A DNA stretch of 64,000 nucleotides from an uncultured Roseovarius sp. (GCF_947489715.1 NZ_CANLER010000002.1:701597-765596), one strand, 5' to 3'. Positions 1 to 10,763 are shown, counted from the stretch's first letter. A program made the numbers and translations. The notes: generated by a model from the letters alone, not told the origin.

Positions 1-785
1 CTCCAGGGTCCGGCAATACCCTTCACCGGCCCCTCCAGACCCTCCACCATTGCGGCCATGGCATTGCGATAGCCATCGTGCATCCCGCCCAGCACCAACA
101 CGGGTGCCTTCAGCGCCTCGAAATCTTCGCAGATCGACCCATGCCGCCAGTAATCATCCCGATCCGCGTGCCGCATCCAGGTGCTCGCCAGGAAAGGTGC
201 TTTCTCAAGCCGCTCGATCCACATATCGCGCCAGCGGTTATGCCCCACCAGCTTGGGATCAGGCGGCATCGAAAACCACGACGAAACCGTCGCCGCCCAG
301 CCAATATTCTCGCTCAGTTGGATACCGCCCTTATAGTGGATGTCGTCATGATAGCGGTCGACCGTGGTGCCGATGCTGATCACCGCCTTCAACGGTTCCG
401 GCGCGCGGGCAGCGATCTGCAGCCCGTTGAACCCGCCCCAGCTGATCCCCTGAATGCCGACATTGCCGCTACACCACGGCTGTGCCGCAATCCAGCTAAT
501 CACATCCACGCCGTCCCGCAATTCCTCCTCCGAATATTCATCGTCAAAGAGGCCTTCACTATCGCCACATCCCCGCCGATCTACCCGCAAACAGGCATAT
601 CCCGCCTTGGCGAAATACAGATGCATGCCATGATCGCGTGCCGCAGTGCCGTCGGATTTTCGATAGGGTAAATATTCAAGTATCGCTGGAACAGGCTCTG
701 ATTCCGCCCCATCCGGCATCCAGGCCCGCGCCGACAGACGCGTGCCGTCGGGCAGCCGGATCCCCATATCCGGGCGGATCTTCAC
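1..785 (-). CDS. CocE/NonD-family (peptidase S15) alpha/beta hydrolase, 3' part cut by window edge
   Basis: Reading leftward from a GTG at 785, about 261 residues are open to the window edge. The protein begins with a beta-rich stretch ([18 protein letters not shown]), then [10 protein letters not shown], then [11 protein letters not shown]. The nucleophile motif GISWGGFNG and a later GGMHDGYRN segment match the catalytic Ser and Asp regions of S15/CocE hydrolases, which cleave acyl esters or X-Pro dipeptides. The His and the jelly-roll domain lie outside the window. The GTG start overlaps the mutS stop codon by 4 bases, suggesting translational coupling. The substrate cannot be told. Confidence 0.8.
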   Translation of the reverse strand, partial: MKIRPDMGIRLPDGTRLSARAWMPDGAESEPVPAILEYLPYRKSDGTAARDHGMHLYFAKAGYACLRVDRRGCGDSEGLFDDEYSEEELRDGVDVISWIAAQPWCSGNVGIQGISWGGFNGLQIAARAPEPLKAVISIGTTVDRYHDDIHYKGGIQLSENIGWAATVSSWFSMPPDPKLVGHNRWRDMWIERLEKAPFLASTWMRHADRDDYWRHGSICEDFEALKAPVLVLGGMHDGYRNAMAAMVEGLEGPVKGIAGPW

Positions 786-3415
786 TTCATCAGGTCCTTA
801 AGCTCGTAAATCAGGTTCAATGCCTCGCGCGCGGTCAGTTCATCGGGCAGAACCTCGGCCAGACGATCTTCAACCTGGGATGATTTGACCGGTGCAGGCG
901 GTGGCGGCGGCGTGGCGGCAAAAAGTGGCAAATCGTCGATCAGCGCCTTTTGTGCCATCCCGCCTTCACGCTCCCCTTTCTCCAGCGCGTCCAGAACCAC
1001 GCGCGCCCGCGCCACGACCGCGTCAGGCAGCCCGGCCAGCTTGGCCACCTGCACCCCATAAGACCGATCCGCCGCGCCGCGCCGTACTTCGTGCAGAAAA
1101 ATCACCTCGCCGTCATGTTCCTTGACCGCGACCGTCGCATTTTCAACCCGTGCCAACTTGTCGCTCAGGTTGGTCATCTCGTGATAATGCGTGGCGAAAA
1201 GCGCGCGGCAACCGTTCACATCGTGCAGATGCTCCAGCGTGGCCCAGGCGATCGACAGCCCGTCATAGGTGGCCGTCCCGCGCCCGATCTCATCCAGAAT
1301 GACAAGTGCATGATCATCCGCCTGGTTAAGGATCGCGGCGGTTTCGACCATCTCCACCATAAAGGTCGACCGCCCCCGCGCCAGATCGTCCGAGGCCCCG
1401 ACCCGACTGAAAAGCTGGCTGACCAACCCGATATGCGCGGCCCGCGCGGGCACGAAACTCCCCATCTGCGCCAGCAGTGCGATCAGTGCATTCTGCCGCA
1501 AGAAAGTTGATTTACCGGCCATGTTGGGCCCGGTCAGCAGCCAGATATCCGCGCCTTCCCCCAGATCGCTGTCATTGGCGATGAACGGTGCGCCTGATTG
1601 CGCGCGCAGCGCCTGCTCCACCACCGGATGCCGCCCGCCCTCAATCTTCAGCGTGCGACTTTGATCCACTTTTGGCCGGCACCAGCTTTCGCCCGCTGCC
1701 AGATCGGCCAGTGCTGTTGTCAGATCAAACTCGGCCAGGGCCTGCGCCGCCGTCCCAACCTCGGCAGATTTGTCCAGAATGGTGGCTTTCAGGCCGTCAT
1801 AGAGCCGCTTTTCTATTTCGATCGCCCGTCCGCCAGCGTTCAGAATCTTGGTTTCCATCTCGCTCAGCGGTACGGTGGTAAAGCGCACCTGATTGGCGGT
1901 GGTCTGCCGGTGTTTGAAGGTTTCGTTCAGCGGTGCCGACAGCATCTTTTCCGCATGGGTGCTGGTCACTTCGACGAAATATCCCAGCACGTTGTTATGC
2001 TTGATCTTAAGCGATTGAACCCTGGTCAGCGCCGCATATTCGGCTTGCATCCCGGCAATGACGCCGCGCCCCTCATCGCGCAGCTTGCGGCATTCATCCA
2101 GTTCGGCATCGTACCCTTCGGCAATGAACCCGCCATCACGCGTCAAAAGCGGGGGTTCGGCGATCAGGGCCTGCTCCAACAAGTTCAGCAATTCTTCATG
2201 CCCCACAAGTGCGCGGCCGGTCTCTGTCAGCAGTGTGGGTAATTCCTGCGCGCTCAGCATGTCCGAGATCTCGGCCGCCTGCCCAAGCCCATTACGAACC
2301 GCTGCCAGGTCGCGCGGCCCGCCCCGATCGACCCCCAGCCGCGATAGCGCCCGATCCAAATCGGGTACCTTGCGCAGCGCCTCTCTTAAATCAGTCGAAA
2401 ATCGAGACTGTTCAACCGCAAAAGCAACGGAATCCAAGCGTGACTGGATCACGTCCAACTGTCGTGACGGGCTGGAAAGTCGCCGCTCCAGCAAACGTCC
2501 TCCCCCCGCTGTCACCGTACGGTCAATCGCTGATAACAATGACCCGGCACGCCCGCCTGACAGCGCGTGGGTCAGTTCCAGATTGCGCCGCGTGGCCGCG
2601 TCAATCTGCAAGACCTGACGTTCATCTTCGCGGATCGGAGGGCGCAGCAGCGGCAGCTTCCCTTTCTGGGTGACCTCAAGATACTCAACAATCGCGCCCA
2701 TCGCCGCCACTTCGGGCCGGGTGAACTGCCCAAAGGCGTCCAGCGTGCCGACCCCGAAAAGCGTGCATAGCCGCCGTTCCCCCCCGGTGCTGTCAAACGC
2801 AGCCCGCCCCAAAGGTGTTAATGACGCGCCGGATTCAGTGACGATTTCAGCCAAATCTGCATCATCTGCGATCACCACCTCACTGGGGGCAAGTCGCGCC
2901 AGTTCCGGCCCCAATCGGACTGCGGCCATCGGCATCACCCGGAACGATCCGGTTGAAATATCCACCCAGGCCAGCGCGCATTCGCCCCGAACCTCGGCAA
3001 AGCTGGCCAGAAAATTGTGCCGCCGCGCTTCCAGCAGGCTCTCTTCGGTCAGGGTGCCCGGCGTGACCAGTCGCACCACATCGCGCCGCACCACGGATTT
3101 CGATCCGCGTTTCTTTGCCTCGGCGGGGCTTTCCATCTGCTCGCAAACGGCCACCCGAAACCCCTTGCGAATGAGCGTCAGCAGATATCCTTCCGCCGAA
3201 TGCACCGGCACACCGCACATGGCGATGTCCTCGCCCAGATGCTTGCCGCGTTTGGTCAGCGCGATATCCAGCGCGGCGCTGGCTGCCACCGCATCGTCAA
3301 AAAAGAGCTCATAAAAATCGCCCATCCGGTAGAACAAAAGCGCCTGCTGGTACTGCGCTTTGATCTCCAGATATTGCGCCATCATCGGCGTTACGGCTGA
3401 TTTGGCAGACGTCAC
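782..3415 (-). CDS. mutS: DNA mismatch repair protein MutS
   Basis: 877 residues, the normal full length. MutS recognises mismatches and small loops and recruits MutL using ATP. The mismatch-reading motif GDFYELF is at about residues 32-38. The connector, lever and clamp domains follow. The ATPase carries Walker [10 protein letters not shown] (629-637) and Walker [12 protein letters not shown] (near 705), then the FATHYHEMT segment. A C-terminal helical tail resembles the MutS tetramerisation region. It diverges from maeB with a 133-base gap. Downstream it overlaps an S15-type hydrolase, an association with no obvious functional link. Confidence 0.97.
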   Translation of the reverse strand: MTSAKSAVTPMMAQYLEIKAQYQQALLFYRMGDFYELFFDDAVAASAALDIALTKRGKHLGEDIAMCGVPVHSAEGYLLTLIRKGFRVAVCEQMESPAEAKKRGSKSVVRRDVVRLVTPGTLTEESLLEARRHNFLASFAEVRGECALAWVDISTGSFRVMPMAAVRLGPELARLAPSEVVIADDADLAEIVTESGASLTPLGRAAFDSTGGERRLCTLFGVGTLDAFGQFTRPEVAAMGAIVEYLEVTQKGKLPLLRPPIREDERQVLQIDAATRRNLELTHALSGGRAGSLLSAIDRTVTAGGGRLLERRLSSPSRQLDVIQSRLDSVAFAVEQSRFSTDLREALRKVPDLDRALSRLGVDRGGPRDLAAVRNGLGQAAEISDMLSAQELPTLLTETGRALVGHEELLNLLEQALIAEPPLLTRDGGFIAEGYDAELDECRKLRDEGRGVIAGMQAEYAALTRVQSLKIKHNNVLGYFVEVTSTHAEKMLSAPLNETFKHRQTTANQVRFTTVPLSEMETKILNAGGRAIEIEKRLYDGLKATILDKSAEVGTAAQALAEFDLTTALADLAAGESWCRPKVDQSRTLKIEGGRHPVVEQALRAQSGAPFIANDSDLGEGADIWLLTGPNMAGKSTFLRQNALIALLAQMGSFVPARAAHIGLVSQLFSRVGASDDLARGRSTFMVEMVETAAILNQADDHALVILDEIGRGTATYDGLSIAWATLEHLHDVNGCRALFATHYHEMTNLSDKLARVENATVAVKEHDGEVIFLHEVRRGAADRSYGVQVAKLAGLPDAVVARARVVLDALEKGEREGGMAQKALIDDLPLFAATPPPPPAPVKSSQVEDRLAEVLPDELTAREALNLIYELKDLMK

Positions 3416-3548
3416 TGGTTCACCCCCTCGGTTCCGGAAACCTTACAAACCGAACCCATCGGGCGAAAGCCCAAACCGCCTTCTGGTTGAGGCTTTCCCA
3501 AAGCCCCGCTATGCAGTGGCATACCACTCAGAATTTACAGGCCCCATC

Positions 3549-5804
3549 ATGGCAAAAACCAAGTTCACCCCGGAAGAGGCGCTTGCCTTCCATCTCGAAC
3601 CCACTCCCGGCAAGTTCGAGATTACCGCGACCGTACCGATGACCACGCAGCGCGACCTCAGCCTGGCCTATTCTCCCGGCGTCGCCGTGCCGTGCCTTGC
3701 CATCGCTGAGAACCCGGAAACCGCCTATGATTACACGAACAAGGGCAACCTTGTGGCGGTCATTTCGAATGGCACTGCCGTGCTGGGGCTTGGCAATCTG
3801 GGGGCGCTGGGCAGCAAGCCGGTGATGGAAGGAAAGGCCGTTCTTTTCAAGCGTTTCGCCGATGTGAACTCGATCGACATCGAACTGGACACCGAAGACC
3901 CCGAGGCGTTCATCAACGCGGTCAAACTGATGGGCCCGACCTTTGGCGGCATTAACCTCGAAGATATCAAGGCGCCCGAATGTTTCATCATCGAACAGCG
4001 CCTGAAAGAGGTGATGGACATTCCCGTCTTCCACGATGACCAGCACGGCACCGCCGTGATTTGTGCCGCCGGTCTGATCAACGCGCTGCACCTCAGCGGC
4101 AAGAAGATCGAAGACGTTCGCATTGTGCTCAACGGTGCCGGGGCGGCGGGCATTGCCTGTATCGAATTGCTGAAAGCCATGGGCGCGCAGCACGACAACT
4201 GCATCGTCTGCGATACTAAGGGCGTGATCTACCAGGGCCGCGAAGCGGGCATGAATCAGTGGAAATCCGCCCATGCCGCCAATACCGACATGCGCACGCT
4301 CGAAGAAGCGATGAAAGGTGCTGATGTGTTCCTGGGCGTTTCCGTCAAAGGGGCCGTGACCGAAGACATGGTCGCCTCGATGGCCGACAATCCGGTGATC
4401 TTCGCGATGGCCAACCCGGACCCCGAGATTACCCCGGAAGAGGCCCATGCCGTACGCGCCGACGCGATCGTCGCCACCGGGCGCAGCGATTATCCCAATC
4501 AGGTCAATAACGTACTCGGGTTTCCCTATCTTTTCCGCGGTGCGCTTGACGTGCATGCCCGCGCCATCAATGACGAAATGAAGATCGCCTGCGCCGAGGC
4601 TTTGGCCAAATTGGCGCGCGAGGATGTGCCGGACGAGGTCGACATGGCCTATGGCCGCAAGCTGCATTTCGGCCGTGATTATATCATTCCCGCGCCGTTC
4701 GATCCCCGCCTCATCCACACCATTCCGCCCGCCGTGGCCCGCGCCTGCATGGATACCGGTGCCGCGCGCCGTCCGATCGTCGACATGGATGCGTATGAGG
4801 TTGCGCTGCGGTCCCGGATGGATCCGACGGCCAGCATCATGCGGTCGATCAACGCGCGTGCGCGCGCCGCCCAGGCCCGGATGATCTTTGCCGAGGGCGA
4901 TGATCCCCGTGTCCTTCGTGCCGCCGTTCAATACCAACGCTCGGGGTTCGGCCATGCGCTGGTTGTCGGCCGTGAAACCGATGTGAAGGAAAAGCTGGAG
5001 GCTGCGGGCATGGGCGACGCCGTGTCCGAGCTTGAGATCGTCAACGCCGCCAACACCGAATATCTCGAAGATTACAAGGATTTCCTCTATTCCCGGCTGC
5101 AACGCAAAGGCATCGACACACATGATGTGCACCGCCTTGCGGCCCGCGACCGTCACGTGTTTTCGTCTCTGATGCTGGCGCATGGACATGGTGACGGTCT
5201 TGTCACCGGGGCGACCCGCAAATCAGCGCATGTGCTGGAACTGATCAACCATGTATTCGATACCGATGCCGAACATGGCGCCGTGGGTGTGACCGCGATC
5301 ATGCATAAGGGCCGGATCGTTTTCATCGCCGATACGCTGGTTCATGAATGGCCCGATCAGGAAGATCTGGCCAATATCGCTGAAAACGCTGCCGGCGTTG
5401 CCCGCCACATGGGGTTGGAGCCGCGCGTGGCCTTCGTTAGCTTCTCGACTTTCGGCTATCCGCGCTCTGAACGGGCGGAGAAAATGCATATGGCGCCGAA
5501 AGTTCTGGAAGCCCGCGGTGTCGATTTCGAATTCGAAGGTGAAATGACCGTCGACGTGGCGCTGAACCCCGCCGCGCAAGAGGCCTATCCGTTCCAGCGC
5601 CTGACAGGCCCGGCCAATGTGTTGGTTGTTCCCGCCCGACACTCGGCCTCGATCTCGGTTAAGCTGATGCAGGAAATGGGCGGTGCAACGGTTGTCGGGC
5701 CCATTCTCGCGGGCGTCGATCAGTCGATCCAGATTTGCTCGACCAACTTCACCGCCAACGACATTCTGAACATGGCGGTTCTGGCAGCCTGCAAGGTTGG
5801 TTGA
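3549..5804 (+). CDS. maeB: NADP-type malic enzyme with C-terminal phosphotransacetylase-like domain
   Basis: 751 residues. It oxidatively decarboxylates malate to pyruvate, linking the TCA cycle to gluconeogenesis or acetyl-CoA supply. The first 430 residues hold the malic enzyme domains, with SLAYSPGVAVPC near the start, FHDDQHGTA, and the Rossmann motif LNGAGAAGIAC. The remaining 320 resemble phosphate acetyltransferase (LVTGATRKSAHVL), the fusion typical of alphaproteobacterial TME/DME enzymes. In that family the extra domain is regulatory rather than a working transacetylase. An in-frame ATG at 3360 would lie antisense within mutS and add 63 unrelated residues, so I start at MAKTKFTPEE. 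Confidence 0.94.
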   Translation: MAKTKFTPEEALAFHLEPTPGKFEITATVPMTTQRDLSLAYSPGVAVPCLAIAENPETAYDYTNKGNLVAVISNGTAVLGLGNLGALGSKPVMEGKAVLFKRFADVNSIDIELDTEDPEAFINAVKLMGPTFGGINLEDIKAPECFIIEQRLKEVMDIPVFHDDQHGTAVICAAGLINALHLSGKKIEDVRIVLNGAGAAGIACIELLKAMGAQHDNCIVCDTKGVIYQGREAGMNQWKSAHAANTDMRTLEEAMKGADVFLGVSVKGAVTEDMVASMADNPVIFAMANPDPEITPEEAHAVRADAIVATGRSDYPNQVNNVLGFPYLFRGALDVHARAINDEMKIACAEALAKLAREDVPDEVDMAYGRKLHFGRDYIIPAPFDPRLIHTIPPAVARACMDTGAARRPIVDMDAYEVALRSRMDPTASIMRSINARARAAQARMIFAEGDDPRVLRAAVQYQRSGFGHALVVGRETDVKEKLEAAGMGDAVSELEIVNAANTEYLEDYKDFLYSRLQRKGIDTHDVHRLAARDRHVFSSLMLAHGHGDGLVTGATRKSAHVLELINHVFDTDAEHGAVGVTAIMHKGRIVFIADTLVHEWPDQEDLANIAENAAGVARHMGLEPRVAFVSFSTFGYPRSERAEKMHMAPKVLEARGVDFEFEGEMTVDVALNPAAQEAYPFQRLTGPANVLVVPARHSASISVKLMQEMGGATVVGPILAGVDQSIQICSTNFTANDILNMAVLAACKVG

Positions 5805-5839
5805 CGCAGGAAATACGGTTTCCCGCCGGTATAGAGACG

Positions 5840-5869
5840 AAAAAGGGACGGCCTATACCGTCCCTTTTT
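5840..5869. terminator. bidirectional intrinsic terminator between maeB and msrA
   Basis: A 12-base stem (AAAAAGGGACGG / CCGTCCCTTTTT) with a 6-base loop, flanked by A and T tracts. It lies between convergent genes and can serve both strands. Confidence 0.9.
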
Positions 5870-5893
5870 TAGTCGGAAATACGAAATACGGCT

Positions 5894-6565
5894 TTAATAT
5901 TTGCCCGCGAATGGTGCAGCACTGCCCCATAGCTGCTTAACTCGCTTGTCGCGCCCGCAGGCTTTGCGGTAGCGCTTATACGCTTCTGCCTGACGCTTGG
6001 GACCAAACCGCGTGACGATCAGCTTTTTACCCTTGTAGTAATTCTGATGGTAATCCTCGGCGTCATAAAATGTGGCGGCGGGCAGGATCGGTGTGACCAC
6101 CTTCTTGCCCAGATCCTTGGCCGCATCAGCCTTCGCCATCTCGGCATGTTTCTTCTCGGACGCATTCGCAACGAACACCGCTGTGCGATAGCTTTCCCCA
6201 CGATCGCAGAACTGCCCGCCCGCATCCGTCGGATCGACTGACCGGAAGAACATGTGCAGCAGCGTCTCACGGCTTATCTTACCGGGATCAAAGGTGATCT
6301 TGACCGCCTCGTAATGGCCGGTGCCGCCCTTGCCGACCTGCTTATAGGTTGGGTTCTTGGTCTTGCCGCCGGTATAACCCGAAACCGCGCCTTTGACGCC
6401 AGGAACCGATTCGAAATCTGATTCGACGCACCAGAAACAGCCGCCTGCAACGACAAGTGTCTCGGTTCCCGCCGCGTGCGCCTTCTGGCACTGAATGCCC
6501 AGACCCACGGTGATCAGCACCGCCAGAAGCGCCGTTTTTATATGCCTGGTATCCATCGTTAGCAT
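5894..6565 (-). CDS. msrA: peptide-methionine (S)-S-oxide reductase MsrA, exported form
   Basis: 223 residues. MsrA reduces methionine-S-sulfoxide in oxidised proteins. The catalytic motif GGCFWC is at about residues 41-46. Other family blocks seen are SGYTGG, GHYEAV and [13 protein letters not shown]. The N-terminus (a hydrophobic helix ending AHA) is a Sec signal, so this copy probably works in the periplasm. No MsrB domain is fused. The ATG at 6565 follows a GGAGGAAGAG ribosome site; an ATG three codons later is possible. Convergent with maeB. Confidence 0.93.
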   Translation of the reverse strand: MLTMDTRHIKTALLAVLITVGLGIQCQKAHAAGTETLVVAGGCFWCVESDFESVPGVKGAVSGYTGGKTKNPTYKQVGKGGTGHYEAVKITFDPGKISRETLLHMFFRSVDPTDAGGQFCDRGESYRTAVFVANASEKKHAEMAKADAAKDLGKKVVTPILPAATFYDAEDYHQNYYKGKKLIVTRFGPKRQAEAYKRYRKACGRDKRVKQLWGSAAPFAGKY

Positions 6566-6763
6566 TGCTCTTCCTCCGTTTCACCGCACCTTGACCCAAG
6601 CGCCCGCGCCCGCCAAGCCACTGAAACCGAATCTCACAGGCTGGTGAGAGCAATTTACTCCTTGGCACCGTATTCCCGCCGATTTAGCGTCACCTGTAAC
6701 AAATGAAATCACCGCAGAATGTGCCTTTGTAACAGTGCTGCGCCAAACAGAAGGATGCCAGCC

Positions 6764-7483
6764 ATGCGCATCGCCATGTGGTCCGGGCCGCGCAACCTGA
6801 GCACGGCCATGATGTATTCTTTCGGTGCCCGATCGGATTGTGCCGTGGTGGACGAGCCGTTTTATGCGACCTACCTGACCATGACCGGCCTTGATCATCC
6901 GATGGGTGACGAAATCATTGCCTCACAAACTGCCGATCCGGATCAGGTGATCGGCGATCTGCTGGGCGCCATTCCCGGCGGCAAACCGCATTTCTACCAA
7001 AAACACATGTCCCAGCACATGATCCCCGGCGTTGCCCGCGATTGGGTGTCTGACGTGACAAATGTGTTCCTGATCCGTCACCCGGCCCGCGTTGCCGCCA
7101 GTTTCTCGGCCAAGTTCGAAAATCCGACCCTGACGGATATCGGATTCGTTCAGCAGGCCGAACTTTATGATCAGCTTGTGGGCGCCGGTGCCAAACCTGT
7201 GGTGATTGATTCCGCGGATATCCGTCGCGACCCCGAGACGATTTTGAAACGTCTTTGTGCGGCGATTGATCTGCCCTGGGACAGCGCGATGCTGCACTGG
7301 CCCGCTGGGGGCCATCCCGATGATGGCGTCTGGGCATCGCATTGGTATGGCTCGGTGCATCGTTCAACCGGGTTCGCTGCGGCAGAGGGCCCCTTGCCCG
7401 GCCTTTCCGGTGCGCAGGCTCAACTGGCCGATGCTGCACTGCCGTTTTATGAAAAACTCAGCGCGGTCAAACTCAGCGCCTGA
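6764..7483 (+). CDS. sulfotransferase-like P-loop protein
   Basis: 239 residues. The start MRIAMWSGPRNLST holds a P-loop-like PAPS-binding stretch (SGPRNLSTAMM). A later FLIRHPARVAASF block matches the second PAPS-binding motif of the sulfotransferase fold. Rhodobacterales homologues are often labelled sulfotransferase family, sometimes misnamed aminotransferase. The acceptor is unknown. I choose the ATG at 6764 because AAGGA lies 8 bases upstream; an ATG at 6755 overlaps that site. It diverges from msrA. Confidence 0.7.
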   Translation: MRIAMWSGPRNLSTAMMYSFGARSDCAVVDEPFYATYLTMTGLDHPMGDEIIASQTADPDQVIGDLLGAIPGGKPHFYQKHMSQHMIPGVARDWVSDVTNVFLIRHPARVAASFSAKFENPTLTDIGFVQQAELYDQLVGAGAKPVVIDSADIRRDPETILKRLCAAIDLPWDSAMLHWPAGGHPDDGVWASHWYGSVHRSTGFAAAEGPLPGLSGAQAQLADAALPFYEKLSAVKLSA

Positions 7484-7595
7484 AAAAACTTCCCCTCATG
7501 TGAAACTTTCTCACTTGCTTCTTCGTGTCTTTGATCAGGCAGCGCGATTCCGCGCGGCCCCGAAGAGAAATGCGATTTTCGCAAGGAGGACAAAA

Positions 7596-8009
7596 ATGAA
7601 AATTCTTAATGCCTTTGCCGCCCTCACCCTGACCGCCGGTTCGGCCTTTGCCGCCGCCCATGCGATGGCGCCGATGGTTGAAGCGTCTGATCAGGACGTA
7701 TCAAACGGCATTGTCAGCGCCGATCTGGTCGCTGCCGGCGAAAACGGCTGGCTGGTGGTTCACCGCACCGATGCCGATATGAAGCCTGGCCCGGTTGTCG
7801 GCCATGCGCCGCTGCGCGCCGGCAAGAATCAGGACGTTGCCGCCATCCTGACCGAAGAGGTCAAATCCGGTGACATGCTCATGCTGATGGTGCACTCCGA
7901 ATCCGGTGGCATGAAAACCGGCATTTTCGAATATACCCTCGGCGCGAAAGAGGATGGACCAGTCAAGCCTGACGGCAACCTGGTGATGAAGGTCATTACT
8001 GTCCAATAA
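7596..8009 (+). CDS. small secreted DUF7282-like protein
   Basis: 137 residues with a clear Sec signal peptide cleaved after SAFA. The mature part (SDQDVSNGIVSADLV, WLVVHRTD, GPVVGHAPLRAG, FEYTLG) follows the beta-sandwich pattern of DUF7282-type domains, best known from archaeal surface proteins. No catalytic motif is seen. A perfect AAGGAGGA ribosome site precedes the ATG. A hairpin follows the stop, so it is likely a single-gene unit. Function unknown. Confidence 0.72.
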   Translation: MKILNAFAALTLTAGSAFAAAHAMAPMVEASDQDVSNGIVSADLVAAGENGWLVVHRTDADMKPGPVVGHAPLRAGKNQDVAAILTEEVKSGDMLMLMVHSESGGMKTGIFEYTLGAKEDGPVKPDGNLVMKVITVQ

Positions 8010-8064
8010 TCACGGCCGTCCGTCCGGGGATACCAGGGCGGACATCAAAATCTACCACTCACGC

Positions 8065-8091
8065 TGACGGCCCGTTTTGCGCGGGCCGTCA
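8065..8091 (+). terminator. hairpin after the DUF7282-like gene
   Basis: A perfect 10-base stem (TGACGGCCCG / CGGGCCGTCA) with a 7-base loop, followed by the weakly T-rich TGTCTTTCC. Probable terminator, though the T tract is poor. Confidence 0.6.
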
Positions 8092-8110
8092 TGTCTTTCC
8101 CCGCAAGAAA

Positions 8111-8190
8111 CGTACGGGTCGTACGCCCGCCCTCTGAAACCGGCGGATTTCCGTACGGAACGCGCGTACGCAACGTACGCTTTGTACGTT
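8111..8190. repeat. cluster of CGTACG palindromes downstream of argG
   Basis: Five CGTACG hexamers (8111, 8120, 8152, 8165 and 8174) and a near copy GTACGT (8184) lie within 80 bases between two convergent genes. The last two units form a perfect 7-base stem (AACGTAC / GTACGTT, loop GCTTT) directly after the argG stop. It may serve as a hairpin terminator for argG or as a multi-site protein target. Nothing here codes convincingly. Confidence 0.6.
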
Positions 8191-8194
8191 TTGC

Positions 8195-9421
8195 TCAGCC
8201 TTTCAGGCGGCGGTCCCGCGCGGCCAGCAGTTTGAGGCGAAGCGCGTTCAACTGGATGAAACCTGCGGCATCTTTCTGATCATAGGCGCCTGCATCTTCT
8301 TCGAATGTCACATGGGCTTCGGAATAAAGTGAGTGGTCCGACCAGCGGCCAACGGTGCGAACCGAGCCTTTGTAGAGTTTGACGCGTACCGTGCCAGTCA
8401 CATGATCTTGTGAGGCATCGATGGCAGCCTGCAACATCTTGCGTTCGGGGCTGTACCAGAACCCGTTATAGATCAGCTCGGCATATTGCGGCATCAGCTG
8501 GTCTTTCAGGTGCATCGCGCCCCGATCCATCGTGATCGATTCGATACCACGATGCGCTTCCAGCAGGATCGTACCACCCGGGGTTTCATAGATGCCCCGC
8601 GATTTCATTCCGACAAACCGCCCCTCGACCAGATCAAGCCGCCCGATACCGTGCTTACCACCCAATTCATTCAATTTAGTCAATAGGTTAGCTGGGCTTA
8701 ACGCCTCCCCATTGATGCTGACAGCATCACCCTTTTCAAAGCCGATCTCGACAAATTCAGCATCATCCGGCGCATCCTCAGGGTGCACTGTCCGCTGATA
8801 AACATAGTCTGGCGCCGCCTCTGCGGGGTCTTCCAAAACCTTCCCTTCGGAGGATGTGTGCAGCAGGTTCGCATCCACCGAAAACGGCGCTTCACCGCGC
8901 TTGTCCTTCGCAATCGGAATCTGGTTTTTCTCTGCGAAATCAATAAGTTTTGTACGGCTGGTCAGATCCCATTCCCGCCAGGGCGCGATCACCTTGATCT
9001 CAGGATTCAGCGCATAGGCGGCCAGCTCAAACCGCACCTGATCGTTGCCCTTCCCCGTGGCCCCATGCGCCACGGCATCGGCACCGGTCTCGGCCGCGAT
9101 CTCAACCAAACGCTTTGAAATCAATGGTCTGGCGATGGATGTGCCCAGCAGATACAGTCCCTCATAGACCGCGTTGGCGCGGAACATCGGGAACACGAAA
9201 TCGCGCACAAATTCCTCGCGCACATCTTCGATGAAGATGTTTTCTGCTTTTATACCAAGTAGTTCCGCCTTCTGGCGCGCTGGTTCCAGCTCCTCGCCCT
9301 GACCCAGATCGGCGGTGAATGTCACCACCTCACAGCCATATTCGGACTGCAACCATTTCAAGATGATCGACGTATCAAGGCCGCCAGAATAGGCCAGCAC
9401 AACTTTCTTGGGCGCGGACAT
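8195..9421 (-). CDS. argG: argininosuccinate synthase
   Basis: 408 residues, full length. It joins citrulline and aspartate with ATP to form argininosuccinate, the penultimate step of arginine synthesis. The N-terminal ATP-binding loop AYSGGLDTS is at residues 10-18. The blocks [14 protein letters not shown] and [10 protein letters not shown] are also present. It is monocistronic, divergent from ilvA with a 103-base gap. The CGTACG cluster lies immediately downstream. Confidence 0.97.
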   Translation of the reverse strand: MSAPKKVVLAYSGGLDTSIILKWLQSEYGCEVVTFTADLGQGEELEPARQKAELLGIKAENIFIEDVREEFVRDFVFPMFRANAVYEGLYLLGTSIARPLISKRLVEIAAETGADAVAHGATGKGNDQVRFELAAYALNPEIKVIAPWREWDLTSRTKLIDFAEKNQIPIAKDKRGEAPFSVDANLLHTSSEGKVLEDPAEAAPDYVYQRTVHPEDAPDDAEFVEIGFEKGDAVSINGEALSPANLLTKLNELGGKHGIGRLDLVEGRFVGMKSRGIYETPGGTILLEAHRGIESITMDRGAMHLKDQLMPQYAELIYNGFWYSPERKMLQAAIDASQDHVTGTVRVKLYKGSVRTVGRWSDHSLYSEAHVTFEEDAGAYDQKDAAGFIQLNALRLKLLAARDRRLKG

Positions 9422-9524
9422 CGTTTTTCCCTCATGTCAGAATTGCCCGGCGCTTATCGGGTTTTGCCTTGCAGGGCAAGGTCAGGGCTTGCATGGCCGT
9501 CTTGCCTGCGGCACAGATCACCAA

Positions 9525-10763
9525 ATGAAAAGCTTTCAGGAAAATGCCCGCGCCGCAGAGGTCGCGATGCGCGAAGTGTTCGCAGAAACGCCTTTGCAGC
9601 GGAACGAACACCTGTCGCAACGCTATGATGCCAACATTTTTCTCAAGCGTGAAGATTTAACCCCGGTCCGGTCCTACAAACTGCGCGGTGCGTTCAACGC
9701 CATGCGCAAAGCGTTGATTCATAATCCTAAAATCAACCAATTCGTCTGTGCCAGTGCGGGAAATCACGCCCAGGGCGTCGCATTTATGTGCCGTCACTTT
9801 GGGGTGAAAGGTGCGATTTTCATGCCGGTGACAACACCACAACAAAAGATCAGCCAAACCGAAAAATTTGGAGGAGCGTCGATTGTCGTCAATTTGACCG
9901 GTGACTATTTTGACGACACGCTCGCGGCCGCGCAGGCTCATTGCAGTCAGATTGGTGGTTATTTTCTTTCACCGTTCGACGACGATGATGTGATCGAAGG
10001 GCAAGCCTCGGTCGCTGTAGAGATTTCGCAGCAATTAGGTGACTGCCCGGATCGGATTATAATGCCGGTCGGCGGCGGCGGATTGTCCTCTGGGGTGCGC
10101 AGTTATTTTAGGAATGAGACGGATTATACCTTGGTTGAACCATCAGGAGGCGCTTGCTTAAAAGCAGCTCTTGAGGTTGGAAAGCCTTTTAAACTCAATG
10201 CGATAGATAATTTCGCCGATGGTGCGGCTGTCGCTCGTATCGGTGAGAAGACATTTGCAAGACTGGCCGATCTTGATCCCTCCTCCGTGATCTCAGTCGC
10301 AGAAGACAGGTTGTGTACCACGATGCTTGAAATGCTGAATGTGGAGGGCGTTGTATTGGAGCCAGCTGGGGCGTTGGCCGTGGATGCGTTGAAGGATGTT
10401 GCCGGCGATATTGCTGGAAAAACAGTAGTTTGCGTGACATCTGGTGGCAATTTCGATTTTGAACGCTTGCCCGAGGTCAAGGAGCGCGCGCAGCGTCACT
10501 TGGGTGTGAAAAAGTACTTTGTACTTCGGCTGCCACAGCGCCCGGGTGCGCTGAAAGAGTTCTTGGCCATGCTGGGTCCCGAAGACGATATCGCCCGATT
10601 TGAATATCTCAAGAAATCAGCCCGGAACTTCGGGTCGGTTCTGATCGGGATCGAAACATCCAAAGCCACTAATTTCGCTGAATTGGAAGAGAAGTTGGGC
10701 CACGCAGGGTTTGATTATCGCGATATCACCAACGATGAGATTTTAGCACAATTTTTGATTTAG
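9525..10763 (+). CDS. ilvA: threonine ammonia-lyase (threonine dehydratase)
   Basis: 412 residues. A PLP enzyme converting threonine to 2-oxobutyrate for isoleucine synthesis. The PLP lysine lies in SYKLRGAF, the substrate loop is ASAGNHAQG, and the phosphate-binding glycine loop is VGGGGLSSG. One ACT-like regulatory domain (VLRLPQRPGALKEFL) occupies the last 85 residues, as in short IlvA forms. The upstream in-frame ATG at 9408 would run back into argG, so MKSFQENARA is chosen; its ribosome site is weak. The middle of the gene is somewhat AT-richer than its neighbours. Its stop overlaps the convergent Hpt gene by 3 bases. Confidence 0.93.
   Translation: MKSFQENARAAEVAMREVFAETPLQRNEHLSQRYDANIFLKREDLTPVRSYKLRGAFNAMRKALIHNPKINQFVCASAGNHAQGVAFMCRHFGVKGAIFMPVTTPQQKISQTEKFGGASIVVNLTGDYFDDTLAAAQAHCSQIGGYFLSPFDDDDVIEGQASVAVEISQQLGDCPDRIIMPVGGGGLSSGVRSYFRNETDYTLVEPSGGACLKAALEVGKPFKLNAIDNFADGAAVARIGEKTFARLADLDPSSVISVAEDRLCTTMLEMLNVEGVVLEPAGALAVDALKDVAGDIAGKTVVCVTSGGNFDFERLPEVKERAQRHLGVKKYFVLRLPQRPGALKEFLAMLGPEDDIARFEYLKKSARNFGSVLIGIETSKATNFAELEEKLGHAGFDYRDITNDEILAQFLI

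Noticed and set aside
3528..5189. 553-codon open frame on the minus strand
   Set aside because: Entirely antisense to maeB; His/Gly/Arg-rich composition with no family motif, typical of a GC-rich shadow frame.
8111..8190. CRISPR-like or REP array
   Set aside because: Units are only 6 bases with irregular spacing; no conserved repeat of 20 bases or more and no cas genes.
8091..8279. 62-codon frame over the CGTACG cluster
   Set aside because: Repeats translate to Arg/Val runs, and the frame runs antisense into the end of argG.
9650..10450. Horizontal transfer of ilvA suggested by AT-richer middle
   Set aside because: The protein is ordinary, flanks are normal, no mobile element or repeat borders it; the shift is slight and judged by eye.
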